Below are positions 1-8,665 of a stretch of DNA of 64,000 nt, piece by piece. The position numbers and the translations under genes are program-made. Numbering within the stretch: position 1 is the first letter of the stretch; every line of letters starts with the position of its first letter. Source of the stretch: BQJU01 sp964015035. Its GTDB lineage: Bacteria > Bacteroidota > Bacteroidia > Chitinophagales > Saprospiraceae. The stretch lies in assembly GCA_964015035.1 (NCBI GenBank), contig CAXHCA010000001.1, positions 101,533-165,532 of the forward strand, given 5' to 3'. The notes under the pieces are model-generated. The model did not search any database. It was not told the DNA's origin and saw nothing but the letters and a program-made list of their open reading frames with translations.

Positions 1-2299
1 CCAATGCCTTAGGCGCTTCACCTTTATAAATAGTGGTGTCAATTTGGCCACTAACCAAGGCTGCGCTAACATCTCGCCATTTTTCTCGACGGTAAGTGAC
101 CGGCAAATTGGCCAGATATTTTTTAGCCAAATCTCGGATTTTTGTCTGATCAAAATTGCCCACAAAAAAGAAGGTGAAATCGCTAGCATCGGCAAACCGA
201 TCCTGGTAAGCAGAAAGCACCCATTCTGGATTAATTTTTTGCAGGTCTTCAAGCGTCGTAATCTGCCGACGAGGATGATTCTGGTATTTAATGTGGTTTT
301 TAATATCGGCAAAAGCGTTATATGGATTGGTCATGATGTTTTCAAAAATGGACTCCTGCCTTTTGATGTAAGATTGAAAACCGGCGGAGTCAATTCTGGG
401 GGCAGTGAAATAGAGGTAAACAAGCTGAAACAAAGTTTCGAGGTCTTCGGGGGTGCTATTGCCACTGATGCCTTCGTACAGCTCTCTGATGTAAGGGCTC
501 ACATTGACAATCTTCCCGGATAGTTTTTTCTGCAATGCTACCAGGCTAAAATCACCCAACCCGGCCTGATCAATGATCGATGCTGCGTGGGCGGCACTGG
601 GATATTTTTCATCGGTAAAAAGAGAATGTCCTCCCGGACTAAAGGACGTCATTAGTATCTCATTATTCTGAAAGTCCGTAGGCTTTAGGACAATTTTGAC
701 ACCATTATTCAGCACCAACTCCTGGATACCGAGCGTATCGACTTCTCTTTCAGAAACAATACTTCCCGGTATTAATTTTTTCTGAAGCAACGGCTCTGTA
801 GACACATTATCTTTATAGGCTTCCAATTTTTTACTGGCTACCTGTTGCAGCAATTTAGACATTTCCGCTTCTGTCGGGAGGTATTCTCGCTGATCGTCGG
901 GGCCGGTAACAATCACAACATAATTCTGATCCTTGATCCATTTTTTGGGTAGTGGATTAATATCTGTAAGTCGGATTTGAGGCAATATTTGTTTGTAGAG
1001 CGCCAATGTTTGACCTGGACTAGGAATGGGGGTACCTTTTAAAAAATGGTGGACCAAGCGACCGGCTAAACTTCCCGAAGTCATTTTGTCTCGTTCCAGA
1101 TAGGCTTGTTCTGCACTTTTGAGCATTTCCGCTTTCTTCCGCTCCAATTCTGTTTTGGTAAAGCCATGTTGTACAGCACGATATGTTTCTGTGAGTACGG
1201 TTTCGATGCCTCGCAAAGCGCCGCCTTCTCTCACAAAGGCATAGGTGTGGTACAGATCTAAATCACCCAGGTCACTACCGTAACCCGAATAAGCAAAGGT
1301 AAAAGGCGGGTCAGCCTGCTGCTGCACTTCGACCAACCGGGCATTGAGCATGCGGTTGTACAAACTTCGACTCATGCTAGCTCCAAGATCCTGAACCGTC
1401 TTGACTTTCTCGGCAGGATGCTTGTAAAGGACTCGCACTTGCGTAAATGGCGCCTCTTTATCAGTCGCAATTTTGTATAAGTTCTTATGCTGAGTGGGAA
1501 TCGAATAATCCTTTCTTTCCCGATTGTTTTCTGATTTTGTAAGGCGCGAAAACCGATTTTTAATCTCTTTTTCCATCCATGCAACATCAAAATCACCTAC
1601 CGCGATAATGGCCATTAAATCAGGACGATACCAATCCTCATAGAATTTCTTAATAGTTGCTACACTAGCCGTTTTAATGATTTCCGGGTCGCCGATGGGG
1701 AGGCGTTTTGCATAGCGGGAATCGTGGTACAAAACCGGAAAATATTGTTGTTGCAACCGCTGATCGGGACTTAAACGGGTACGCCATTCAGCGATGACTA
1801 CCCCTCTTTCTTTTTCCACCTCTAAGGAATCGAAAGTCAAGCCACTGGCCCAATCTTCCATAACTAACAAGCCTTTTTCCAAGTGTGCCAAGGTATCGGT
1901 GCGGGCTTGTAATAGATATACGGTTTCGCCAAAACTTGTGTAGGCATTTAAGTCGGCTCCAAAACGGGTGCCAATGGATTCGAGGTAATCAATCAGTTCA
2001 TTTTTGGCAAAATGTTTGGTGCCATTAAAGGCCATGTGTTCCACAAAATGAGCCAGTCCCAGTTGATTTTCATCTTCCTGCAAGGAGCCCGCCTTGATTG
2101 CTAACCGTAGCTCCGCCCGATTTTCAGGCTTGTTATTTTTTTGGATATAGTAGTGCAATCCATTGGCGAGTTGCCCCATGCGAATACTAGAATCCATCGG
2201 AATCGGTTCTGATGGAGCGTAGCTGGCTTGTCCTTGCAGAGAAAAGTCAGCAAGAAATAAAAGGAAAAAGGAGAATAACCCGCGATATAATAATTTCAT
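1..2299 (-). CDS. M16 (insulinase-family) zinc peptidase, 3' end cut by window
   Basis: A single open frame runs from ATG at 2299 to the window edge (about 766 codons, no stop), so the C-terminus is missing. The protein starts with a signal peptide (MKLLYRGLFSFFLLFLADFS). The inverted zinc motif HFVEH is at residues 84-88, and a distal acidic stretch (EVEKERGVV) lies about 75 residues on. These mark a catalytically competent N-terminal M16 domain, and later sequence continues into the inactive M16 repeat (GQIDTTIYKGEAPKAL at the edge). Members of this PqqL/processing-protease type are usually about 930-950 residues, so roughly 170-180 residues lie outside. Expected role: periplasmic or surface peptide degradation. 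Its promoter lies against a repeat copy at 2390-2430. Family call is firm; substrate unknown. Confidence 0.93.
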   Translation of the reverse strand, partial: MKLLYRGLFSFFLLFLADFSLQGQASYAPSEPIPMDSSIRMGQLANGLHYYIQKNNKPENRAELRLAIKAGSLQEDENQLGLAHFVEHMAFNGTKHFAKNELIDYLESIGTRFGADLNAYTSFGETVYLLQARTDTLAHLEKGLLVMEDWASGLTFDSLEVEKERGVVIAEWRTRLSPDQRLQQQYFPVLYHDSRYAKRLPIGDPEIIKTASVATIKKFYEDWYRPDLMAIIAVGDFDVAWMEKEIKNRFSRLTKSENNRERKDYSIPTQHKNLYKIATDKEAPFTQVRVLYKHPAEKVKTVQDLGASMSRSLYNRMLNARLVEVQQQADPPFTFAYSGYGSDLGDLDLYHTYAFVREGGALRGIETVLTETYRAVQHGFTKTELERKKAEMLKSAEQAYLERDKMTSGSLAGRLVHHFLKGTPIPSPGQTLALYKQILPQIRLTDINPLPKKWIKDQNYVVIVTGPDDQREYLPTEAEMSKLLQQVASKKLEAYKDNVSTEPLLQKKLIPGSIVSEREVDTLGIQELVLNNGVKIVLKPTDFQNNEILMTSFSPGGHSLFTDEKYPSAAHAASIIDQAGLGDFSLVALQKKLSGKIVNVSPYIRELYEGISGNSTPEDLETLFQLVYLYFTAPRIDSAGFQSYIKRQESIFENIMTNPYNAFADIKNHIKYQNHPRRQITTLEDLQKINPEWVLSAYQDRFADASDFTFFFVGNFDQTKIRDLAKKYLANLPVTYRREKWRDVSAALVSGQIDTTIYKGEAPKAL

Positions 2300-2377
2300 T
2301 TCTGAATAAGTTTAGGTACCTATCCAAGAAACAGTAGGAGAGGGGAGGCTGTTCAATAGTGTGATTGGGAAAGGGGG

Positions 2378-2409
2378 CAAAATTAGAGTGAGCATGTTTG
2401 CAGCCCAAA
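2378..2409 (-). promoter_or_regulatory. Promoter of the M16 peptidase gene, -33 box inside a repeat
   Basis: On the minus strand a TTTG (complement of 2406-2409) is followed after exactly 20 bases by TAATTTTG (complement of 2378-2385). This matches the Bacteroidota sigma-A layout TTTG-N19-21-TAnnTTTG. The leader to the ATG at 2299 would be about 70-75 nt. The -33 box lies inside the 41-bp palindromic repeat at 2390-2430. Confidence 0.6.
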
Positions 2410-2430
2410 GTTTGACCTCCAAACATGCTC
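2390..2430. repeat. Minimal copy (A) of the dispersed mosaic repeat, 41 bp
   Basis: Perfect 11-bp inverted ends GAGCATGTTTG / CAAACATGCTC enclose 19 bases (CAGCCCAAAGTTTGACCTC). The inner part equals the conserved right end of the longer copies at 19452 and 50717. It lies 17 bp after the ffh stop and can form a hairpin in either transcript, so it may also end ffh transcription. Confidence 0.75.
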
Positions 2431-2447
2431 TTACAACCATTACCGTT

Positions 2448-3800
2448 TTACCGCTTACGGAACCCACGCTTCATAGTTGCACCAGGACCGGCCATGCCAC
2501 CCATGCCAGGCATTTTTGTCATCTTGTGCATCATCTTCCGCATTTGGTCAAATTGTTTGATAAAGCGATTGATTTCGTCGAGACTTTGACCACAACCCAT
2601 CGCAATACGCTTTTTACGACTCAGGTTGAGCAATTCAGGATTGCCTCTTTCCTGCGGGGTCATAGATTGAATAATTGATTCGACCTTATTAAAAGCAGAG
2701 TTATCGATATTTAAATCTTTGGTGAGTTTATTCATACCTGGGATCATGTTCATCAGGCTTTTGAGATCACCCATTTTACGCAGTTGACCAATCTGTCCGA
2801 GGAAGTCGTTGAAGTCAAATTTATTCTTTTTGATCTTCTTCTCCAGTCGCTTGGCTTCTTCGTCATCAAATTGTTCTTGAGCGCGCTCTACGAAGGAAAC
2901 GATATCACCCATACCCAAAATCCGCTGAGCCATCCGCTCGGGATAAAAGATATCGAGGGTATCCATTTTTTCACCGGTACTGACAAATTTGATGGGTTTG
3001 CCTACCGTATATTTTACCGAAAGGGCCGCACCACCGCGGGTATCACCGTCCAACTTAGTGAGCACGACACCATCATAGTTGATGCGATCGTTGAAGGCTT
3101 TAGCGGTATTCACGGCATCCTGACCAGTCATGGAATCTACGACAAACAAGGTCTCATTCGGAAGAATGGCTTCTTTGACATTGGCAATTTCGGTCATCAT
3201 CTCCTCATCGACAGATAGACGACCGGCGGTATCCACAATGACCACATCGTAGCCATTGGATTGGGCATGGCCAATGCCTTTAAGGGCAATTTCGACCGGA
3301 TTTTTATTTTCAGGCTCGGTATAGATGCCAGCACCTACTTGTTTAGCCAATACCGTCAACTGATCGATGGCTGCAGGACGATAGACGTCACAGGCAACGA
3401 GGAGGGGTTTCTTTTTGCGTTTAGTCGAAAGGAAATTGGCCAGTTTACCAGAGAAAGTAGTCTTACCAGAACCCTGCAGGCCGGCAATGAGTATGACCGC
3501 TGGTTCGCCTTTAATATTGATACCGGCAGCTTGCCCCCCCATCAGCTCTACCAGTTCATCCATGACGATTTTCACCATCAATTCTCCGGGCTTCACGGCT
3601 TTCAGCACGTTTTCCTGCCCCAGGGCCTTATCCTTTACCTTATCGGTAAATTCTTTGGCAATTTTATAGTTCACGTCAGCCGCCACCAAGGCACGGCGTA
3701 TTTCCTTAATGGAGGTGGCAATATTGATCTCTGTTATTTTGCTTTCGCCTTTTAATGTTTTAAAGGCACCTTCTAATCTTTCGCTTAAACTGTCAAACAT
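2448..3800 (-). CDS. ffh: Signal recognition particle GTPase Ffh (SRP54)
   Basis: Full-length 450-residue protein. The order is N-terminal four-helix bundle (1-90), then NG GTPase with GLQGSGKTT at 107-115, DTAGR at 190-194 and TKLDGD at 248-253. A methionine-rich M domain (about 300-435) follows, ending in a GMGGMAGPG-type tail and a basic end. It binds SRP RNA and signal sequences of nascent membrane proteins and delivers ribosomes to FtsY at the inner membrane. The start ATG at 3800 fits the family N-terminus. A -7 box lies 47 bp upstream. YidC, the insertase that acts downstream of this targeting route, is also in the window but not in an operon with it. Confidence 0.98.
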   Translation of the reverse strand: MFDSLSERLEGAFKTLKGESKITEINIATSIKEIRRALVAADVNYKIAKEFTDKVKDKALGQENVLKAVKPGELMVKIVMDELVELMGGQAAGINIKGEPAVILIAGLQGSGKTTFSGKLANFLSTKRKKKPLLVACDVYRPAAIDQLTVLAKQVGAGIYTEPENKNPVEIALKGIGHAQSNGYDVVIVDTAGRLSVDEEMMTEIANVKEAILPNETLFVVDSMTGQDAVNTAKAFNDRINYDGVVLTKLDGDTRGGAALSVKYTVGKPIKFVSTGEKMDTLDIFYPERMAQRILGMGDIVSFVERAQEQFDDEEAKRLEKKIKKNKFDFNDFLGQIGQLRKMGDLKSLMNMIPGMNKLTKDLNIDNSAFNKVESIIQSMTPQERGNPELLNLSRKKRIAMGCGQSLDEINRFIKQFDQMRKMMHKMTKMPGMGGMAGPGATMKRGFRKR

Positions 3801-4318
3801 TGATTCCTTTTTTTCGGCTTTACAATCGCTGTTGTTAAAATCGCTGCAAATATAACAACTCTGCGGAACTTATTTTGGTTTGAAAATCCTGGATTTTATT
3901 AGATTCTCAATTCTAAAAAAAAGGGTCTTCGACAAATCCCGTGATTCAGCATCAGGCTAAAATATAAACCAACGCTGGCGCTCCACCACTTCCGCTATTG
4001 TCTCACTTTAGTGCTTGTTTGTAAATTATATTTTAACTTAACCATATTTATGTTGGAAAAATTTGCCAAATAGCGAAAAAAAACAGTAAAAATGCCGGAT
4101 TTATAAGACTAGTCGTTATATTTGGAACAGACAAGTAGCAACCAATAACAATTTGCCTGCCGAGTGGTTGTGCGTCTTTGAGGAGAATAAAGGCATTCCT
4201 GAAATCATTTTTAATCCCATTCTTATCCTTTACTTATTGAACATCACCGACTAATTGGCTTTTAGCCAATTTAAGACAGACGATTAAGAACTCATTTATA
4301 TAAACAAACTTAACCACT
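3801..4318. other. Non-coding spacer between ffh and the OmpA gene
   Basis: About 520 bp between divergent genes with no credible ORF. It holds the ffh -7 box (complement of 3847-3854, TATATTTG), a rightward TATATTTG at 4117-4124 that could serve the OmpA gene with a leader near 190 nt, and GACAAATCCCGTGATT at 3931-3946. That 16-mer is the exact reverse complement of part of the hairpin element at 61011-61080. Both promoter calls rest on the -7 box only. Confidence 0.5.
3847..3854 (-). promoter_or_regulatory. -7 box TATATTTG upstream of ffh
   Basis: The complement of CAAATATA gives TATATTTG, a full match to the Bacteroidota TAnnTTTG box, 47 bp before the ffh ATG. No clear TTTG -33 partner is visible. 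Confidence 0.5.
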
Positions 4319-5167
4319 ATGTCTGTACCGTTTAAAGTGATCATCATGATTTTGGCATGGTTGCTTTATACCATCTTTGCCTACAAGGGATGTTTGGAAC
4401 AATGCTGTAGCCTAGCAGGTGTGGAACAGGGCGTTATCACTGCTGTTGACAGCACTGATACGCCACCTCCTCCGGTTGCTACCCGTTATCCAATCGATTT
4501 CCAATGGTCTAATGCTCAGGTATTTACCAATGATGGCTTTGATGCGTTAAAGCAAGGCGTTATCGCTGAAATGACTGATGACAACATTCTTGAAATTACC
4601 GGTTTTTATTACGAAGGAGAACCCAAGCCGGATGATTTCGATAACATGGGTTTTGCGCGAGCCGATGCTGTCAAACAATTATTTCTCGACAACCTCCCTG
4701 AAGATCGTATCAAAACCAGGGCTAGGTTGGTTGATGAAGGAGAAGGTGTTCGAGATGGCTACTTTGAAGCAACAGCCTTTAAATGGCTGGAAGCAGAAAA
4801 GAAAGCGGACGAGACGGTAGAAGAATTGGATGATCGAATGATCATTCGTTTTGCTTTTAATTCCACAGAGAAGGATTACGATCCTGCCGTTGAAGAGTAC
4901 CTCACTAAATTGTCGGAAAAGATTAAGATTTCCGGTGAAAAAGTGAGTGTCACAGGACATACCGATAATATTGGTAGCGACGAATCCAATATGATATTAG
5001 GTCGAACCAGAGCCAATCAGATTGCCAGTATACTAAAAGACAAAGGCGTTCCGGCTGATCAGATTATTATCGATTCCAAAGGCGAAAGTCAGCCAGTAGA
5101 TTCGAACGATACAGAAGCTGGAAGACATAACAATCGTCGTGCTGAGGTTCGATTAATTAAGAATTAG
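4319..5167 (+). CDS. OmpA-family protein with two OmpA-like modules
   Basis: 282 residues. A hydrophobic N-terminal segment (residues 6-22) acts as signal or anchor, followed by a short Cys-containing, Pro-rich linker (to about 56). Residues 58-155 look like a degenerate OmpA-like module (FQWSNAQVF..., then ITGFYYEGE and a GFARADAVKQLF helix). Residues 176-280 are a canonical peptidoglycan-binding OmpA domain: GHTDNIGSDESN, then LGRTRANQI and the NNRRAEVRL ending. Expected to sit in the periplasm and hold the envelope to murein. It is 29 bp upstream of the helix-hairpin-helix gene in the same direction, so probably in one operon. OmpA fold is certain; the first module is inferred from pattern only. 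Confidence 0.9.
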   Translation: MSVPFKVIIMILAWLLYTIFAYKGCLEQCCSLAGVEQGVITAVDSTDTPPPPVATRYPIDFQWSNAQVFTNDGFDALKQGVIAEMTDDNILEITGFYYEGEPKPDDFDNMGFARADAVKQLFLDNLPEDRIKTRARLVDEGEGVRDGYFEATAFKWLEAEKKADETVEELDDRMIIRFAFNSTEKDYDPAVEEYLTKLSEKIKISGEKVSVTGHTDNIGSDESNMILGRTRANQIASILKDKGVPADQIIIDSKGESQPVDSNDTEAGRHNNRRAEVRLIKN

Positions 5168-5196
5168 ACATTCATCAAAACAAATTCGGAAATATT

Positions 5197-6192
5197 ATGT
5201 ATAACGATATCCTTTTATTAGATTTTTTGGGCCTCCCCATGTGTTGGTGGTGGTGGTTGCTTTGCTCTTTGGGCGCTTTCCTTTTAGGGTGGTTGTTGCA
5301 TTGGCTCTTTTTTACTCGTGGACTCAAAGAGCAATTAGCCCTGGCCATTAGTGAACGAGACGGCTATCACGCCAAGTTCACCAATTTGGAGAAGGATTAT
5401 ATGAGCTTGAAATACCAATTGGAACAGCTGGAAAAGGACAAGGCGGCACTCAAGTTGTCTTTGCAAAACTGTGAATCGGATAAAGCTGTTTTGGACATCA
5501 AGTTAAAAGCAGCGGCTGAAGCAGCTGCTAATGATGCCGGTCCTGGTATCATTGCGGGTGGAGGCATGGAAAGAGGCAGTAGTAGTGGAACCGATTATAT
5601 GCTCTTGCTTGGAAAAGACAACCTACAGATTATTGAAGGTGTCGGCCCGAAAATCTCCAAATTATTGACAAATGCCGGATTTGGCACCTGGACTGCAGTA
5701 GCGGCGGCCAGCTACGATGACTTGAAAAAAGTCCTTGATGATGCCGGTCCAAGATATCGGATTCACGATCCCAAGACTTGGCCAAAGCAGGCTGAACTGG
5801 CAGCAAAAGGAGAATGGGAAGAACTGATTCAGTACCAGAAGTTTCTGGACACCGGCCGAGAAGATAAAGGCGATTTTGAAACGCCGTCTAAGGTGGAAAA
5901 ACTGATCGCCAAGGTAATGGGCTTTTCCAATAATCCGGAAGACTTAAAGGTCATTGAAGGTGTAGGCCCAAAGATTGAGCAATTGTTAAAGGATGCAGGA
6001 ATCAAAACCTGGTCAGATGTAGCCAATGCCTCTATTGAAAAGCTCAACGAAGTCCTTACCAATGCGGGGGATCGCTATCGCTTAGCAGATCCAACCACCT
6101 GGCCCAAACAAGCTGATTTAGCGGCTAGCGGAAAATGGGATGAGTTGAAGGAATATCAGGATTACCTCTCTGGAGGGAAAAGTCCAAAATAA
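5197..6192 (+). CDS. Membrane-anchored coiled-coil protein with tandem helix-hairpin-helix repeats
   Basis: 331 residues. A Trp-rich transmembrane segment (about 16-40) is followed by positive residues RGLK, suggesting that the rest is cytoplasmic. Residues 42-110 are heptad-rich coiled coil. Two near-identical units of about 78 residues follow, at 141-219 and 248-325. Each opens with (L)xxIEGVGPKI, a helix-hairpin-helix hairpin, then TWxxVAxAS, GxRYRxxDPxTWPKQAxLAAxGxWxEL. HhH hairpins usually bind DNA backbone or protein partners; here the role is unknown. The Bacteroidota have predicted HhH proteins of this general shape beside OmpA genes. Probably cotranscribed with the OmpA gene 29 bp upstream. 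Confidence 0.85.
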   Translation: MYNDILLLDFLGLPMCWWWWLLCSLGAFLLGWLLHWLFFTRGLKEQLALAISERDGYHAKFTNLEKDYMSLKYQLEQLEKDKAALKLSLQNCESDKAVLDIKLKAAAEAAANDAGPGIIAGGGMERGSSSGTDYMLLLGKDNLQIIEGVGPKISKLLTNAGFGTWTAVAAASYDDLKKVLDDAGPRYRIHDPKTWPKQAELAAKGEWEELIQYQKFLDTGREDKGDFETPSKVEKLIAKVMGFSNNPEDLKVIEGVGPKIEQLLKDAGIKTWSDVANASIEKLNEVLTNAGDRYRLADPTTWPKQADLAASGKWDELKEYQDYLSGGKSPK

Positions 6193-6216
6193 AGGCGCCT
6201 GATCAACAACTTATCG

Positions 6217-6246
6217 AAATCCCGGTTCTATGTAGGACTGGGATTT
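6217..6246 (+). terminator. Hairpin after the HhH gene
   Basis: AAATCCC (6217-6223) pairs with GGGATTT (6240-6246), extended by partly paired GGTTC/GGACT. It lies 25 bp after the stop at 6192. The T tract is weak (TTTCTTATT), so termination is plausible rather than clear. Confidence 0.4.
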
Positions 6247-6268
6247 CTTATTACATCAGTGCTTGTTT

Positions 6269-7075
6269 ATGAAAAATCAACTGTTACTTTGGGCCTTTGT
6301 GGCCATGTTTACTGCCTGCCAAACTGCGGAAAACAAGGAAGCCTCCCCCTCAGATCAAGAAGAAATCGCTGTAAATCCAGCTGCTCCGGGATTTAACGAA
6401 GCGGCCTCTGATCCCGAGGCCATTGCCATTGCCGACGAGGTGATGGAAGCCATGGGAGGTCGGGCCGCCTGGGACCGAACACAATTCATTTATTGGAGTT
6501 TTTTTGGACGTCGCACCTTGCTTTGGGATAAATTTAACCAACGGGTAAGGATCAATGTTCCAGGGGACAGTATGCTTTATTTGATTGATTTAGCGGAAGG
6601 TACCGGGATGGTAATGAAAAATGGTGAAGCTTTGGAACAACTGGATTCTTTGGCCAAATATGTGAAGCAGGGACAGAGCATCTGGATTAACGATGCCTAC
6701 TGGCTGGTCATGCCCTACAAGCTAAAGGACAGCGGAGTCACCCTCAAATATGTCGGACAGGGCACCACGCAAAATGGAAAAACAGCGGAAGTAGTAATGT
6801 TGACCTTTGAAAGGGTAGGGGACACTCCTCAGAATAAATACAAGGTCTATGTAGACCCGGAAAGTAAGCTGGTGATACAGTGGGATTTTTATAGTGATGC
6901 CGCTGACGAACAGCCGAGATTTACCACTCCCTGGGAAGGTTATCAGGATTTTCACGGTATTCTTTTGTCCGCCGGAAGGGGTGAAAATTCCTTATCGGAA
7001 ATTGCGGTCTATAGCAAGGTGCCGACCACTGCCTTCACTGATTTTGCCTCACCGGCTATGGAAACATTTGAGTAA
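6269..7075 (+). CDS. Putative outer-membrane lipoprotein, DUF6503-like
   Basis: 268 residues from ATG at 6269; a TTG two codons earlier is unlikely. A lipoprotein signal ends at MFTAC (Cys17), followed by an acidic, low-complexity stretch to about 50. The body resembles the Bacteroidota family annotated as DUF6503: AIADEVMEAMGGRAAWDRTQFIYW at its start, conserved WINDAYWLVMPYK in the middle, and a C-terminal beta-rich part with KVYVDPESKLVIQWDFY. These look like LolA/LppX-fold proteins, which suggests lipid or lipoprotein handling, but no function is established. Monocistronic by spacing. Family assignment from memory of the pattern, moderate confidence. Confidence 0.75.
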   Translation: MKNQLLLWAFVAMFTACQTAENKEASPSDQEEIAVNPAAPGFNEAASDPEAIAIADEVMEAMGGRAAWDRTQFIYWSFFGRRTLLWDKFNQRVRINVPGDSMLYLIDLAEGTGMVMKNGEALEQLDSLAKYVKQGQSIWINDAYWLVMPYKLKDSGVTLKYVGQGTTQNGKTAEVVMLTFERVGDTPQNKYKVYVDPESKLVIQWDFYSDAADEQPRFTTPWEGYQDFHGILLSAGRGENSLSEIAVYSKVPTTAFTDFASPAMETFE

Positions 7076-7145
7076 CAGCTATTCTCTCCAGTAATTCATG
7101 GCGTTGCAATAAAAGTACAAATCTGCTGTAAATTAAGAAGCAATG

Positions 7146-7176
7146 TTTACTTGAGAGCAAAATAGAACTATCTTTG
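7146..7176 (+). promoter_or_regulatory. Promoter of the aminotransferase gene
   Basis: TATCTTTG at 7169-7176 is a full TAnnTTTG match. TTTA at 7146-7149 is 19 bp upstream, a three-of-four match to the -33 TTTG. The TSS would fall near 7182, about 18 nt before the chosen ATG at 7201, which rules out the TTG at 7174 as start. Confidence 0.6.
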
Positions 7177-7200
7177 CGGCTAATTTTAAATTTACGTAAA

Positions 7201-8445
7201 ATGCCGTCTATTTCCAAACGAGCAGAATTTGTGCCTTTATCCCCATTTCGCAAGTTGGTACCTATTGCCAATCGCGTTAAGGCAGAAGGCAAAAAGGTGT
7301 ATCATTTAAATATTGGCCAACCCGATATTGAAACACCACAGGCTGCCCTGGAGAAGCTTCGCAATACAGATTTGCGGATTCTCGAATACAGCCCGGCTGA
7401 AGGAATCTATTCCTATCGGAATAAGCTGGTGAATTACTACGAGAAGTTTGATGTCGCGGTAACACCAGATGACATCATCGTCACTACGGGTGCCTCTGAG
7501 GCCATACAGATTCTCTTCCAGGCCTGTTTTGACGCCGAGGACGAAATCATCCTACCCGAACCATTTTACGCCAACTATAACGGCTTTGCTCATATTGCGA
7601 ATTTGAACATTAAACCAATCACCTGCGTAATTGAAGATGGGTTTGCACTACCCGATATCACGGCATTTGAAGCACTGATTAGGCCCAAGACCAAGGCTAT
7701 TTTTATTACCAATCCCAATAACCCGACGGGCTGCTTTTATTCAAGGGAATCCCTGGAAAAACTGGCTGTTTTGGTGAAAAAATACGATTTGTTCTTGTTT
7801 GTAGATGAGGTGTATCGGGAGTTTTGTTATGATCAACAGACCTTCTTTTCCTCGTTGAATCTTGCGGGCATTGAGGAAAATGTGGTGGTAATGGATTCTA
7901 TTTCCAAACGCTACAGTGCCTGTGGAGCAAGAATTGGAGCAATTGTTACACGCAATGAATCACTAAAGCAAAGTATTATCCGTTATGCCAAATTGCGTCT
8001 AAGCCCCCCCGGCTTAGGTCAAATTTTAGCGGAAGCTACGCTGGAAATGGATGAGACTTACATTGAGTATGTCAAAGCAGAATACGATCGGCGTCGACGG
8101 GTTTTGTTCAATCGTTTGCAGGCCATGCCCGGTGTGGTAAGTTACCGACCAGGAGGGGCTTTTTACTGTTTTGCACAATTCCCCATTGATAGTGCAGACA
8201 AATTTTGCCGCTGGCTGCTGGAAGATTTTGACCATCAAGGTGCTACCGTTATGCTATCTCCGGGAGAAGGCTTTTATGCAACTCCTGGACTGGGGCATAA
8301 TGAAGTGCGCATTGCCTATGTGTTAAATACCAATGATCTGGAAGCAGCCATGGATTGCTTGCAAAAAGGATTGGAAGTGTACCCAGGCAGAAAGGGAGAT
8401 AACGAAGCTGTTTTATCGGGCGAAAGCCTGGTTTCAAAAAGATAA
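7201..8445 (+). CDS. PLP-dependent class I/II aminotransferase (aspartate aminotransferase-like)
   Basis: 414 residues, fold-type I. Visible landmarks are the N-terminal LNIGQPDIETP (37-46), TTGASEAIQ (95-103), NPNNPTG (171-177), DEVYREF (202-208) and the Schiff-base lysine K236 in SISKRYSACGARIG. After that come the helix SPPGLGQ and the C-terminal domain with GEGFYATPGLG and EVRIAYVLN. It transfers an amino group between an amino acid and a 2-oxoacid in the cytosol; donor specificity (aspartate, or branched/aromatic) cannot be read safely. The start is set by the promoter at 7146-7176. The tail after 400 (GDNEAVLSGESLVSKR) is longer than usual. Confidence 0.92.
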   Translation: MPSISKRAEFVPLSPFRKLVPIANRVKAEGKKVYHLNIGQPDIETPQAALEKLRNTDLRILEYSPAEGIYSYRNKLVNYYEKFDVAVTPDDIIVTTGASEAIQILFQACFDAEDEIILPEPFYANYNGFAHIANLNIKPITCVIEDGFALPDITAFEALIRPKTKAIFITNPNNPTGCFYSRESLEKLAVLVKKYDLFLFVDEVYREFCYDQQTFFSSLNLAGIEENVVVMDSISKRYSACGARIGAIVTRNESLKQSIIRYAKLRLSPPGLGQILAEATLEMDETYIEYVKAEYDRRRRVLFNRLQAMPGVVSYRPGGAFYCFAQFPIDSADKFCRWLLEDFDHQGATVMLSPGEGFYATPGLGHNEVRIAYVLNTNDLEAAMDCLQKGLEVYPGRKGDNEAVLSGESLVSKR

Positions 8446-8462
8446 GGGAGAAAATTGGTAGT

Positions 8463-8490
8463 CTGGAAGTGACTCTTCGTCTACTTCCAG
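8463..8490 (+). terminator. Hairpin after the aminotransferase gene
   Basis: CTGGAAGT (8463-8470) and ACTTCCAG (8483-8490) form a perfect 8-bp stem, extended by GAC/GTC with a bulge, 17 bp after the stop. It is not followed by a T run, so it may be a 3'-end stabiliser or a poor terminator. Confidence 0.4.
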
Positions 8491-8534
8491 TTAAGAAACT
8501 TCTAACGGATCTTCTGTAAGCCTAAACAAAATTG

Positions 8535-8542
8535 TACCTTTG
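8535..8542 (+). promoter_or_regulatory. -7 box TACCTTTG upstream of yidC
   Basis: Full TAnnTTTG match. The upstream -33 box is weak (TCTG, 18 bp away). It predicts a leader of about 115 nt before the yidC ATG at 8666, enough to include the hairpin at 8566-8589. Confidence 0.5.
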
Positions 8543-8565
8543 CGGGGCTTTAACAAAATGATCAC

Positions 8566-8589
8566 AAATCGGTAGATAGCTACCGATTT
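8566..8589 (+). terminator. Leader hairpin in front of yidC (possible attenuator)
   Basis: AAATCGGTAG (8566-8575) and CTACCGATTT (8580-8589) form a perfect 10-bp stem with a 4-base loop ATAG. The right arm runs into TTTTATTTG. It lies between the -7 box and the yidC start, so it could end transcripts early or mark their 5' end. Confidence 0.5.
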
Positions 8590-8665
8590 TATTTGCAAAA
8601 ATGGACGCTTTGTGGAGTGAAAAATGGTGAAGTCCCAAAGCGATCATTTGTATAAAAAGAACATA

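Noticed and set aside
44..523. A 159-codon plus-strand frame near the window start
   Set aside because: It is antisense to the M16 peptidase, whose protein similarity continues to the edge.
2361..3755. Several frames of 84-164 codons on the plus strand over ffh
   Set aside because: They lie antisense to a certain, highly conserved gene and mirror its codon pattern.
4009..4022. AGTGCTTGTTTG as a further end of the dispersed repeat
   Set aside because: Only ten bases match and the bases after it do not continue as any repeat block; the same applies to a match at 6259-6268.
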